DNA of 64,000 bases, taken from positions 1 to 64,000 of the forward strand of contig NZ_JAGGLB010000011.1 in NCBI RefSeq assembly GCF_017874215.1, written 5' to 3'. Origin of the DNA: Paenibacillus eucommiae (GTDB lineage Bacteria > Bacillota > Bacilli > Paenibacillales > NBRC-103111). The notes beneath the pieces are model-generated. The model was not told the DNA's origin. It was given only the letters and a program-made list of their open reading frames with translations, and searched no databases. This document shows, one piece after another, positions 34,042-43,001 of the stretch. The position numbers and the translations under genes were made by a program. How positions within the stretch are numbered: the stretch's first letter is position 1; each line of letters opens with the position of its first letter.

Positions 34042-35837
34042 CCTATAGGTTCAACTCCTTGTGTTGGTTTTGGAATGGGAAACCTCAGAGTGACAATCGT
34101 CCCGGACCCTTCCGCGCTATCCACATGCAATTCCCCGAGCTCCCCGTATATCAGCTTGATTCTTTGATACACATTCGTTAGTCCGATACGGTTCTCGGAG
34201 GCGGCTCCCACTCTCATCGCATCAAAGACTTGTTCCAATCGTTCGGAGGACATTCCTTTGCCTTCGTCTATCACATGTATAACCATCCCCTGCTCTTCAA
34301 TCCGCATGCGAACCAAGATCTGAATCGAGAAATCGTAATCGGAAATCCCGTGTTTAATGGCATTCTCCACAAGCGGCTGGATCAAAAAGCTTGGCATCAC
34401 GCAGTCCAAACACTCAGGCTGAACGTCAAAATCCACCTGCAGGCGATTGCCGAATCGCAGCTTCTCGATACTTATTAAATGCGATATAAACGTTAACTCC
34501 TGGCTGGCGGGTACCAAATCAGCCAAATGCGAGGCCTGATAACGGACAATACGTCCGAGTGCCACCAAAGCATTTTCCGCTTTGTCCGGCTGTTCCCTGA
34601 CTAGTGTCATTCGGATCGTTTCCAGCACATTGTATAAAAAATGCGGATTCATCTGGCTTTGCAGCGCGCGAATTTCCGCCTCCTGGCGCAGCAGCTTCGA
34701 TTCAAGCACCTCCTGGTCCAGCGTATGAATGCGTGAGGTCATGTCCCGGAATGCTATCGATAAATGACCTATTTCATCTCTTTGTTCGTTGCTGTCTTTA
34801 CTTGGTGCCGTGGACAAATCAAGCTTCCGCAATTGCATGCTGAGCGTACGCAGCCGATTGGTCATACCGTATGTAACAAAAGAGGCCACGATAGCTGCCA
34901 AGGCAATGCCCGCTATTGTCCAGATGACAGATCTCGATAGCACAGAGGTAGTCCGTTCACTTAAATTCGCAAGAGGAATTGTGCTGACTACTTTCCAGCC
35001 GCTATTTGCGGACCGGTTATAACTGATTAAATACTCCTGCTTCCCGAAGGAAACCAGTTGAGATCCGGAGTCAGCATTCATTCCATCCGGAAATAGTCCT
35101 TCCAGCGGCTGCCATACCATACCTGACTTCCCCGATGTGGACGAATAGACGACCTTGTTTTGCCGATCGACAATATCAAGTAAAGCACCCTTGCCAAAAT
35201 CGGCCTGCTGCACAACCTTTCTTACCGTGTCGAGTGAACAAAGCAGCATCATGACGCCTGCCATCTTTCCTTCTGGGTCATACACCGGCTGCGCTATGGT
35301 GAAATTCTCCGATTCACTCCCAATAAAGTGCTGCTTTACAATGCCTAAGATGGACGGATCGTTCTCCTGTGCTTCCAGCTCCTTAAACCATGGTTCATTC
35401 TCATAGGCGGCATCGATCCAGCTAGCCCCCTCTGCCGACCGTACAAACGCACTGCCCGATTTGGTATACAGAACGATGCCGACCATAGACTGGTTCAACT
35501 TAAACGTATGCAAAATATCCCTGTCATTCCCGCCTTGCTCCAAATTATCGAAGAAACCTTGCAAAAACTGATTATAAGGCGGCGTCAAAATAGTGCGATA
35601 AACCGAAAGCATTTCTTCCACATAAGCATCCAAATTATTATTTACTTGCGACAGCATCCGCGGGACAAATTCCTCGATCTGTTCCTGCATGGATTTGCGA
35701 TACAGCACATACGAGTGAATGCCCAAGAGGGAAACAACAACGGTTACCAGTAGGCAAAAGATGATAGACAATTTTAATGCAAAGGGCCAGTTTGTATATG
35801 TCCAACCTTTCCCGTTCAACGTCGTGAAATTTCGCAA
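34038..35837 (-). CDS. Sensor histidine kinase, YesM family
   Basis: About 599 residues. The N-terminal membrane span (about 20-42) and a second span near 300 flank an extracellular dCache-like sensor. Next come a HAMP region and the YesM-type kinase core: LQSQMNPHFLYNVLETIRM carries the His, QPLVENAIKHGI is the N box, and GKGMSSERLEQVF is the G region. A TTG at 35837 is preferred because GGAGGTC lies eight bases upstream; the longer frame begins inside that site. Pairs with the overlapping YesN-type gene. Likely senses a sugar or a loaded binding protein outside the cell. Confidence 0.92.
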   Translation of the reverse strand: MRNFTTLNGKGWTYTNWPFALKLSIIFCLLVTVVVSLLGIHSYVLYRKSMQEQIEEFVPRMLSQVNNNLDAYVEEMLSVYRTILTPPYNQFLQGFFDNLEQGGNDRDILHTFKLNQSMVGIVLYTKSGSAFVRSAEGASWIDAAYENEPWFKELEAQENDPSILGIVKQHFIGSESENFTIAQPVYDPEGKMAGVMMLLCSLDTVRKVVQQADFGKGALLDIVDRQNKVVYSSTSGKSGMVWQPLEGLFPDGMNADSGSQLVSFGKQEYLISYNRSANSGWKVVSTIPLANLSERTTSVLSRSVIWTIAGIALAAIVASFVTYGMTNRLRTLSMQLRKLDLSTAPSKDSNEQRDEIGHLSIAFRDMTSRIHTLDQEVLESKLLRQEAEIRALQSQMNPHFLYNVLETIRMTLVREQPDKAENALVALGRIVRYQASHLADLVPASQELTFISHLISIEKLRFGNRLQVDFDVQPECLDCVMPSFLIQPLVENAIKHGISDYDFSIQILVRMRIEEQGMVIHVIDEGKGMSSERLEQVFDAMRVGAASENRIGLTNVYQRIKLIYGELGELHVDSAEGSGTIVTLRFPIPKPTQGVEPIG

Positions 35838-36035
35838 GTAGGGTTGACCTCCTTTTTTTTCCAATATTCAGACCCTGTTAAACTTTATTCTACTAGTATA
35901 GGATGAAAACCTGCTGCCCTACATATAATTCAATGCCTATCATTCATAACAGATTTGACATCATAAAAGTTAATAGCTACAATCCTGAATATAGATATGC
36001 TTAATTTCATTTACCGATCGAGGTGAGATAGGCCA

Positions 36036-36344
36036 ATGCAAAGTATTGACCTCAAAGATTTGAAAAGCGTGACCAGGTTCCTTACTGCATTTGGAGATCC
36101 GATACGGATTCAAATTCTTACCCTGTTAGGAAAAGATGGCCGAAGCAATGTGGGCGAAATCGCCAGTCATTTTGAGTTAAGCCGACCGGCCATCTCCCAT
36201 CATTTGAAGGTTCTTCGTGATGCCAATATTGTCGATAGTCAGAAAATAGGCCAAGAGGTTTATTACTGGTTCGCTGGAGATAGTGTTGTTGCCAGCTTTC
36301 GTACGCTTGCAGATATGGCGGAAACTTTTCGCTGTGGTGAGTAG
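36036..36344 (+). CDS. ArsR-family small regulator
   Basis: A 102-residue winged-helix repressor of the ArsR/SmtB fold: ALGDPIR-like opening (AFGDPIRIQILTLL) and recognition helix FELSRPAISHHLKVLRDANIV. The paired Cys of metal-sensing members (CxC in helix 3) are absent; the only Cys is near the C-terminus, so it is probably not a classical metal sensor. GAGGTGAGAT precedes the ATG. It is co-directional with the short-chain dehydrogenase gene 95 bp downstream, its likely target. Confidence 0.88.
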   Translation: MQSIDLKDLKSVTRFLTAFGDPIRIQILTLLGKDGRSNVGEIASHFELSRPAISHHLKVLRDANIVDSQKIGQEVYYWFAGDSVVASFRTLADMAETFRCGE

Positions 36345-36439
36345 GCGTGTTTTTTAAAGCATTATGTAAATATATTTAAACGTATTTATATATTTTTTCT
36401 GGAATGTATCTGGAATGTATAATGAGGGGGAGCTTGACA

Positions 36440-37282
36440 ATGAAAGAGAAAATTTGCATGGTGACTGGCGCAAACAAGGGAATGGGGAAAGCAGCCGCTC
36501 TTGAATTTGCTAAACAGGGGGCAACGGTAATCATGGTATGCCGCAACCCTCAATTAGGCAAGGTCGCTCAGGACGAAATCAAGCGGCTTTCAGGCAGTAA
36601 AACTGTCGAACTGTTTATAGCCGATCTATCCTCCCAGCAGTCGGTTCGCAAATTCGTTGAACAATTTCAAAGTAAGCATTCGAAGCTGCACGTTCTGTTC
36701 AACAATGCAGGCGGACTTTTTACGGAGAATCACATATTAAGTGTGGACAACATTGAAATGAACCTTGGCGTTAATTATTTCTCAACCTTTTTGCTTACCA
36801 ATTTGCTGCTCGACAGGCTGATCGCCAGCGGATCTGGCCGGATCATACATACTTCATCGATGATGATGGCCAAATCACTGAATTGGGACGCTTTTACGGG
36901 TAAACAAACCCTTTCCCCCATGAAAATGTATGGCCTTTCTAAGCTCGCTATAGTTCTGTACACTTATAAGCTTGCGCGCAAATTGGCAGGTACTGGTGTA
37001 ACAGTGAATGCCCTGCATCCAGGATTTGTACATACGGACAATGCTACGAACTCATTTCCTAAAATGCTCCGCCCGTTAATGACCATTTTCAAACCGTTTG
37101 TGCTTACACCTGAGCAAGGATCGCAAACCGCACTGTACCTGGCTTCATCACCAGAGGTCGAAGGCATCACGGGCAAATATTTCGTTAAGAAAAAAGAAAA
37201 GTCTTCCGTACCCATCTCCTATGATGAGGCTTTACAAGAACGTGTCTGGACATACAGTGCCGAGTTGACCGGCTCAGAGTGA
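36440..37282 (+). CDS. Short-chain dehydrogenase/reductase
   Basis: About 280 residues, cytoplasmic NAD(P)-dependent oxidoreductase of the SDR family, closest in look to retinol-dehydrogenase/WWOX-like members. The dinucleotide site is TGANKGMGKAAALEF and the NNAGG strand follows. The catalytic Ser is in IIHTSSMM and the Tyr-Lys pair in YGLSKLA. The ATG at 36440 is chosen because GAGGGGGA lies eight bases before it; an upstream ATG at 36404 has no site. The substrate is unknown; probably regulated by the ArsR-type neighbour. Confidence 0.9.
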   Translation: MKEKICMVTGANKGMGKAAALEFAKQGATVIMVCRNPQLGKVAQDEIKRLSGSKTVELFIADLSSQQSVRKFVEQFQSKHSKLHVLFNNAGGLFTENHILSVDNIEMNLGVNYFSTFLLTNLLLDRLIASGSGRIIHTSSMMMAKSLNWDAFTGKQTLSPMKMYGLSKLAIVLYTYKLARKLAGTGVTVNALHPGFVHTDNATNSFPKMLRPLMTIFKPFVLTPEQGSQTALYLASSPEVEGITGKYFVKKKEKSSVPISYDEALQERVWTYSAELTGSE

Positions 37283-37287
37283 TGCAT

Positions 37288-37932
37288 TTATAACGGTAGG
37301 CCAGCCTCCAGCTGGCTCAAGCCTTCATCCAGCAAGCTGGAAAAATCCGCATCGGGATTCTCCGCATAGTAAAGCATCGCCGAGAAGTTCACACCGATTA
37401 CCGCCCCGGCCAAGGTACGCACTGCCAAGTCATCCGGTTTACGACCGGCGCGTTTCGCTACCATCTCCGCAATCATCTCCATCGTCTGGGTCAGATTGTT
37501 CAGCACCGCCGCCCGGAGCTCGGGCACCATCATGATAAGCTGGTTTCGTTCACGCATCGTAGCCAACTCTTCGGCAGACATGTCGGTCATTCCCGAAAGA
37601 ATAGCTCCCTTCACTGCCTGAAGCGGACTCAGATGGGATGGTTGTTCTTCAAATGCTGCGATAAGGAGAGGGTCGTAGTTGTCTGTAATCAGCACTTCCT
37701 CCTTGGTCGAAAAGTAGCGAAAGAACGTGCTGGGAGAGATCTCCGCAGTCTCCGCAATTTGTTCCACAGTCGTGGCCTGATAGCCAAACTCGCGAAAAAG
37801 CCGCAGCGCATGCATTTGAACTGCTGCCATCGTTTTGGCTTTTTTGCGCTCACGTAGTCCGGGAGTGGGTTTAGCCGAGCGGATCGACTGAACTGATTGT
37901 ATCGCTGGATTTGATTTACTATTGGATGACAC
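37288..37932 (-). CDS. TetR-family regulator of the adjacent exporter
   Basis: A 214-residue regulator. The N-terminal helix-turn-helix is TTVEQIAETAEISPSTFFRYF (about 55-75), and a helical ligand domain follows. A GTG start at 37932 has GGGGGAG nine bases before it. It begins 6 bp after the exporter stop, so the two are in one operon and the regulator likely represses its own operon through the dyad at 39481-39525. Such TetR proteins bind the drugs that the exporter removes. Confidence 0.9.
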   Translation of the reverse strand: MSSNSKSNPAIQSVQSIRSAKPTPGLRERKKAKTMAAVQMHALRLFREFGYQATTVEQIAETAEISPSTFFRYFSTKEEVLITDNYDPLLIAAFEEQPSHLSPLQAVKGAILSGMTDMSAEELATMRERNQLIMMVPELRAAVLNNLTQTMEMIAEMVAKRAGRKPDDLAVRTLAGAVIGVNFSAMLYYAENPDADFSSLLDEGLSQLEAGLPL

Positions 37933-37938
37933 CTTAAT

Positions 37939-39462
37939 TCACTCCCCCATGTTCATTTGCCTGAATTCCGGTTTCCCGTCTTTATTTACCCTCAGCCGCA
38001 AGAAGGTCAAAGTTAATAGGAATCCAAGCGCGGCAAGTCCCCCGCAAACCCACAGCATCGTATCCATCCCGTGAATGAAAGCGGCGTGCACCGAATCGAG
38101 CAATACCCGCGAGTTGAGCTGCCCGGCGGCGGCGGTGCCTGCCGATACACTTCGGCGCACCTCCTCTGCAACATTGCCAGGTAATCCGTCAACATCAAGT
38201 ATATCACGATACCCTGTGCTAAGCACGGTACCTAAGACGGCTACCCCAATCGCCCCTCCCACATTACGAAGTGTCATGATAAGTGCTGAGCCAACGCCAC
38301 TCGTTTCGGCCGAAAGTGCAGACATCGCCACATCCATGGCAGCTGGCAGCACGAACCCGATCCCAAGTCCGACCATGCTTATCCATAAGGAAGCAAAGAC
38401 ATATCCATGTTCCATGCCTGTTTGCGCTCCGATAACAAAACCTGCGATGAGCAGCAAGAAACCAAATGCGATGGTTAATTGTGCCCCAAGCCTGGGCTTG
38501 ATCCGATCACCTATTTGAGCTCCGATCAGTAGACCGCCTACAATTGGCAGCAGTCGCAGTCCGGTGCCTAGCGCATCCGCACCCCCGACCGCTTGGAAAT
38601 ATTGCGGTGTAACAAACAACAGCCCAAACATGGCAAAGGAAACAATCGTTGCCAAAATCGATCCCCAAGTGAAGCTTGCTGAACGAAACAATGAAAGGTC
38701 TATGAGCGGGTGACTGGTGCGCTGCTCCCAGCGTATAAAACCGATAAGAACAGCCGCACCCGCAAGGATCATAGCGAGAGATGCCGGATCGCCCCAACCT
38801 TTCTCTCCCGCTTCAATTACACCGTAAGTTACACCCACCAAACCAAGGCTTGACGCCAGCGTTCCGATGAGATCTACCCGCTGACTCACCGCACTTCGGG
38901 ATTCCGGCAGCAGTATGCTTACTGCGATGAGACCCAAGATAATGATTGGAACGTTAATCAGGAACACAGAACCCCACCAGTAGTTGTTAAGCAGCCATCC
39001 TCCCAAAATGGGCCCAAGCGGAATACCAATCGAATTAGCTGTCACCCAAATTCCGATCGCCTTTGGCCGTTCCTTTTCAGTGAATAAAACTGGAATGATA
39101 GACATAGACAACGGCAGCATAAAAGCAGCGCCAAGACCCAGAAGAGCGCGTCCAGCGATCAGCTCCCCGGCAGAATCGGCATAGGCGCATACCCCTGAGG
39201 CTACACCAAACAGAATTAATGCGACAATTAGCATTTTTTTGCGGCCTAAGCGATCTCCAAGCAATCCTGCAGGCAGCAGCACCGCTGCCAGAACAAGATT
39301 GTAAGCATCGGCAAACCATTGAAGTTCTCCGTTGGTTGCGTGCAAATCTGTTGCCAGCGTAGGAAGTGCTAAATTGAGAACAGTCAAATCTAAACCAACC
39401 GTAAGCAGACAAATAGCAAGTGCACCCAGCACCCACCATTTGCGATTTCCTTGAGCATTCAT
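37939..39462 (-). CDS. DHA2-family drug:proton antiporter (EmrB/QacA type)
   Basis: About 507 residues with some fourteen predicted membrane spans, the topology of the DHA2 group. Motif A appears as GLLGDRLGRKKML after the second span. The early LDLTVLNLALP stretch (motif D1) carries the membrane Asp. It expels toxic organic compounds using the proton gradient. ATG 39462 is preferred because AAGGTGG sits eight bases upstream; a GTG at 39474 overlaps that site. First gene of an operon with the TetR gene. Confidence 0.92.
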   Translation of the reverse strand: MNAQGNRKWWVLGALAICLLTVGLDLTVLNLALPTLATDLHATNGELQWFADAYNLVLAAVLLPAGLLGDRLGRKKMLIVALILFGVASGVCAYADSAGELIAGRALLGLGAAFMLPLSMSIIPVLFTEKERPKAIGIWVTANSIGIPLGPILGGWLLNNYWWGSVFLINVPIIILGLIAVSILLPESRSAVSQRVDLIGTLASSLGLVGVTYGVIEAGEKGWGDPASLAMILAGAAVLIGFIRWEQRTSHPLIDLSLFRSASFTWGSILATIVSFAMFGLLFVTPQYFQAVGGADALGTGLRLLPIVGGLLIGAQIGDRIKPRLGAQLTIAFGFLLLIAGFVIGAQTGMEHGYVFASLWISMVGLGIGFVLPAAMDVAMSALSAETSGVGSALIMTLRNVGGAIGVAVLGTVLSTGYRDILDVDGLPGNVAEEVRRSVSAGTAAAGQLNSRVLLDSVHAAFIHGMDTMLWVCGGLAALGFLLTLTFLRLRVNKDGKPEFRQMNMGE

Positions 39463-39480
39463 GACAGTTACCACCTTTCA

Positions 39481-39525
39481 ACATAAACTATATAATGACA
39501 CTTTATTTCATTTGATAGTTTATGT
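39481..39525 (-). promoter_or_regulatory. Promoter and probable TetR operator of the exporter operon
   Basis: ACATAAACTAT (39481-39491) and ATAGTTTATGT (39515-39525) are perfect inverted copies 23 bp apart. On the minus strand TTGACA (39528-39523) and TAAAGT (39505-39500) are 17 bp apart, so one arm touches the -35 box and the other lies past the start point. The rest of 39529-39813 shows nothing recognisable. Confidence 0.6.
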
Positions 39526-39813
39526 CAAATTATTGTTTTAGCGACGTGTACAAGTAAGTGTGCAAAAAGAAAAAACATTCCCTGAAAGAAATCGTTCTCA
39601 TCTTAATTTTTAAATAAATAACCCCCAGTGCTATAATTAGGAATAGCTATCATGGTTTAGTATTGCGTCAGAGCTGATCCTGCTAATACCTACTAATATA
39701 GGCATATAAGGCATGCCTGGCCATACAAATCAGAACCTGTTCATCGAAAGCACACAATGACAGGATTGTTCAATACGTAAGTGATAGGATGAATAACAGA
39801 GGAGGTGATGCGG

Positions 39814-40674
39814 TTGGAATGGTTGCTGAGGATGAAAGATGCACTTGATCTCATGGAGAAAAGAATGGAAGATCAACTCGATATCGAAGAAATTGCCAAG
39901 GCGGCTTATGTGTCCACTTTCCATTTTCAACGAATGTTCAATATGCTGACTGGTATGACAGTGGGCGAATATATTCGCAAACGCAAACTTACACTAGCGG
40001 CGCAGGAGCTGGCAATGACATCCTCCAAGGTCGTCGATGTAGCACTTAAATACGGCTATGAAACACCGGAGTCCTTCGCCAAAGCATTTCGTAGAATCCA
40101 TGGCATTTCGCCATCAGAAGCCCGAAATCCTGGAGTCAGCCTTAAAGCGTTCCCCCGCATCTCCTTCCAGCTATCTCTAAAAGGAGACAAAGACATGGAT
40201 TATCGAATTGTAGAAAAAGAGGCATTCAATGTCGTCGGCAAGTCTTATGATGTAACATGCAGGGATGGAGAAAATTTGCGCCAAATCCCTATATTCTGGC
40301 AGGAGTGCCAACTTAATGGCACCATTGCCAAGCTGGGTTCCATGGGAACCGACGAACGATTGCTTGGAATCTGCCTGGATATGCAGCCAGATCAAGAAAA
40401 TTTCAGTTATATGATCGCCAGTGAAACTAATCTCACGTCCCCTGAGGATGGGCTCTCCTTACGTACAATCCCAGCTTCTACCTGGGCCATATTCACTTCT
40501 GTCGGACCCATACCCGGAGCCATTCAAAACGTTTTTCAACGCATTTTTCAAGAGTGGTTCCCCGCTACCGGATATGAACATTCTGGGGCTCCCGAGATGG
40601 AGGTATATCCTATGGGAGATACAACTGCGGAGGACTATCAGTGCGAGGTTTGGATTCCTATTTTGAAAAAGTAA
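39814..40674 (+). CDS. AraC-family regulator with GyrI-like effector domain
   Basis: About 286 residues. N-terminal AraC double helix-turn-helix (about 5-105): IAKAAYVSTFHFQRMFNMLTG and VVDVALKYGYETPESFAKAFRRIHG. From about residue 128 (MDYRIVEKEAFNVVG) a GyrI/SOUL-like effector-binding domain follows, the architecture of Rob/BmrR-type multidrug regulators. AGGAGG eight bases before a TTG at 39814 sets the start; the upstream GTG and ATG overlap that site. Possible target: the divergent exporter operon or a distant gene. A terminator hairpin follows. Confidence 0.9.
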   Translation: MEWLLRMKDALDLMEKRMEDQLDIEEIAKAAYVSTFHFQRMFNMLTGMTVGEYIRKRKLTLAAQELAMTSSKVVDVALKYGYETPESFAKAFRRIHGISPSEARNPGVSLKAFPRISFQLSLKGDKDMDYRIVEKEAFNVVGKSYDVTCRDGENLRQIPIFWQECQLNGTIAKLGSMGTDERLLGICLDMQPDQENFSYMIASETNLTSPEDGLSLRTIPASTWAIFTSVGPIPGAIQNVFQRIFQEWFPATGYEHSGAPEMEVYPMGDTTAEDYQCEVWIPILKK

Positions 40675-40677
40675 ATT

Positions 40678-40718
40678 AAAAAGGCCGCTGCATAATGCAT
40701 TATGCAGTTGGCCTTTTT
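40678..40718. terminator. Bidirectional terminator
   Basis: AAAAGGCC and GGCCTTTTT enclose CTGCATAATGCATTATGCAG, itself a perfect palindrome. It serves both the AraC/GyrI-type gene and the convergent kinase-fold gene. Confidence 0.9.
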
Positions 40719-40741
40719 ACATAAACTAATTGTATCAGGAC

Positions 40742-41758
40742 TTACCACTCACCATACAACTCGTCCAACTCCCACCACCGATCTGTGAGCCAGATCATCT
40801 CCTCAGCAAATCGTTGGATTGGAACGCTGAAGTCATCCATATCCGTTTTTAACCACCAATGGGCTTCCCGGCACCATACAAGCTTTAACGCCAACGGCAG
40901 CAATCCCTTCTGAAAAGGTCGTTCCTCCCGGTAGCCGGCCAGGAAAGCGCCCGCAGGTTCAGGACGCAGTTCCCCGCCATGCAGTGCGCAGGACAAAAGT
41001 CCTCTGGCAACATCAATTTCTGAATAGGCGAATTGAACGGTGTCAAAATCAACAAATTTAACTTCCCCGTTTTCTCTTACGAGCATATTGTCGACCCATA
41101 AATCCCAGTGCGCCCAACCCGGCTGGAACACGTCGAACATCGATACATCCAGATCGGACATAATAAGTCCCTGCCGTTCAATAGCTTGACTCGCCCTGTG
41201 TGCCGGGGTGTTTCGTTCCAAGGCTTTCTTGCGGTTGTCCAGCCATTTTTCACTCATATCAGTCAATGAAGGACTCCATGCTTCTCCATCCATCGGAAAA
41301 CGGGATAGCACTTGATGCATCTTCCCGGTATTTTTCCCCAGCTTGTACATAATGGATGATTCCACTTGACCGGCTAAGAGAGGCTTTCCATCGAAATACT
41401 CCATAACCACATAAAAATGACCCGATTCCGATTGACAAATATGCGATCCCTCCGATTCCTCCTGAACCCATACACCGGGGCACACACCAGACAGATCAGA
41501 AAGCAAGTGCTGAAAGGAGAGCGAACGCGCAATTTTCAAGTACCGGCTGGATTCCGTTAATTTGTAGCGCTTCGGATGATAACATTTGATAAACAGCTTC
41601 CCTGAGCTTGTCGTAACGATCCATTTCATATTGTATAAACCCAAAAAAACAGGAACATAAGAATGAATGCTTAACCCAAACTTATGGGTAAAATGTCTAA
41701 ACACTTCTTCGCGGACCGTTTGGTCCTCCGTTACTCGGGATTCATTAGGTATTGTCAT
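40742..41758 (-). CDS. Aminoglycoside-phosphotransferase-fold kinase
   Basis: About 338 residues of the APH/choline-kinase fold. The ATP-side Lys is in KLFIKCYHP. The catalytic loop is HWDLWVDN, a variant of HGDLxxxN with Trp after His. The metal Asp is in FVDFDTV. Related proteins include spore coat CotS-like and small-molecule kinases; the immediate germination operon next door makes a sporulation role plausible but not shown. The ATG at 41758 has GAGG eight bases before it; an upstream GTG at 41767 overlaps that site. Divergent from gerAB-type gene. Confidence 0.85.
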   Translation of the reverse strand: MTIPNESRVTEDQTVREEVFRHFTHKFGLSIHSYVPVFLGLYNMKWIVTTSSGKLFIKCYHPKRYKLTESSRYLKIARSLSFQHLLSDLSGVCPGVWVQEESEGSHICQSESGHFYVVMEYFDGKPLLAGQVESSIMYKLGKNTGKMHQVLSRFPMDGEAWSPSLTDMSEKWLDNRKKALERNTPAHRASQAIERQGLIMSDLDVSMFDVFQPGWAHWDLWVDNMLVRENGEVKFVDFDTVQFAYSEIDVARGLLSCALHGGELRPEPAGAFLAGYREERPFQKGLLPLALKLVWCREAHWWLKTDMDDFSVPIQRFAEEMIWLTDRWWELDELYGEW

Positions 41759-41906
41759 CAAACACACCTCTTCCCCATCATTGATTTCATTCTAACTAAG
41801 TTCTCCAAATTATGTTAATAACCTCCTGCCAGAGTGAGAACATTCATTTTGGGAATCATATGAAAACATATGAAAATGAAACCATGGAAATAACAGGAGA
41901 AGCATC

Positions 41907-43001
41907 ATGCCCAAAACGAAAGCTACAACCTCCATATCAATGCTGCAAGCCTATCTTTTGATCATTACTTCCGTTGGCTTTATGAACCATGTCCTTATCA
42001 TTCCTATACTCTTTGACAGAGCTGGGAGGGATGCCTGGATCTCCGTCATTGTTGCCTGCTTACTCCTGCTTTTGTTATTACCACTCATTCATATGATTGC
42101 GACCCGTACTGGTGACAAGTCTTTATTTCAATGGATTAAGCAAAAAATCGGCGTCAAAGCCGCATGGATCGTTTACTTTCCAGTAGTCATCTATCTATGC
42201 TGTATAATTGGAATAACTTTAAAAGATACACTGGACTGGCTTCGGGTTACTTATTTACCGCACACACCATCGATCATCATTACGAGCTGCATTTTACTGA
42301 CCTGCGTGCTATCAGCACGATCCGGACTGCGATCCATCGCCATTATGAACGGTATTCTGCTGCCCTTTGTCGTTATATTTGGTTTTTTCGTTATGGCTGG
42401 AAATCAGCCGCATAAGGATTATGCGCTTTTACTGCCTATTTTCGAACATGGATATCGGCCTGCAGCTTATGGAACTCTTTATGCATGGGGAGGTTTGTTG
42501 GAAATTGTGATGATTTTATGGATCAAGCAGCATATTCATTCCAGCTTACGCAAACGTTCGTTACTGCTGCTTACTTTCATTCTAGCCGGTTTAACCTTAG
42601 GACCTATTATTGGTGCTATTTCAGAATTCGGTTCCATCGAAGCTGTTAAACAACGTTACCCTGCTTATGAAGAATGGCGGCTGGTGCAAATCGGAAAATA
42701 TATCGAACACCTCGATTTTCTTTCATTATACCAATGGCTTTCAGGAGCGATTATTCGTATTTCTATCGCATTGTATCTGATTCTAGATATAGCAGGGCTT
42801 CGTGGATCCAAAAAACGCACAACCATTTTACTGTATCTTTCTTTTGGGGTTCTAGCATTTGCCCATATGCCTGTCAGCGACTCCTTCTTTGTTGAAACCC
42901 TGTCCAGATTTTATTTTCCAACATCTGTTGTTTTCATCTTGATGTTTTTGATTTTCGTTGGTGTACTCGTATTCTGGCATAAGGAGAAATCATATGAATG
43001 A
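41907..43001 (+). CDS. gerAB-like: Spore germination receptor permease subunit, GerAB type
   Basis: A 364-residue membrane protein with about ten spans, of the APC-superfamily GerAB group, the subunit that binds the germinant in the spore inner membrane. The opening SMLQAYLLIITSVGFMNHV and the WGGLLEIVMILWIKQHI stretch are typical. AGGAG sits seven bases before the ATG. Its stop overlaps the start of the GerAA-type gene by 8 bp. The promoter should be read by a forespore sigma factor (sigma G), but I could not find a convincing site. Confidence 0.92.
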   Translation: MPKTKATTSISMLQAYLLIITSVGFMNHVLIIPILFDRAGRDAWISVIVACLLLLLLLPLIHMIATRTGDKSLFQWIKQKIGVKAAWIVYFPVVIYLCCIIGITLKDTLDWLRVTYLPHTPSIIITSCILLTCVLSARSGLRSIAIMNGILLPFVVIFGFFVMAGNQPHKDYALLLPIFEHGYRPAAYGTLYAWGGLLEIVMILWIKQHIHSSLRKRSLLLLTFILAGLTLGPIIGAISEFGSIEAVKQRYPAYEEWRLVQIGKYIEHLDFLSLYQWLSGAIIRISIALYLILDIAGLRGSKKRTTILLYLSFGVLAFAHMPVSDSFFVETLSRFYFPTSVVFILMFLIFVGVLVFWHKEKSYE

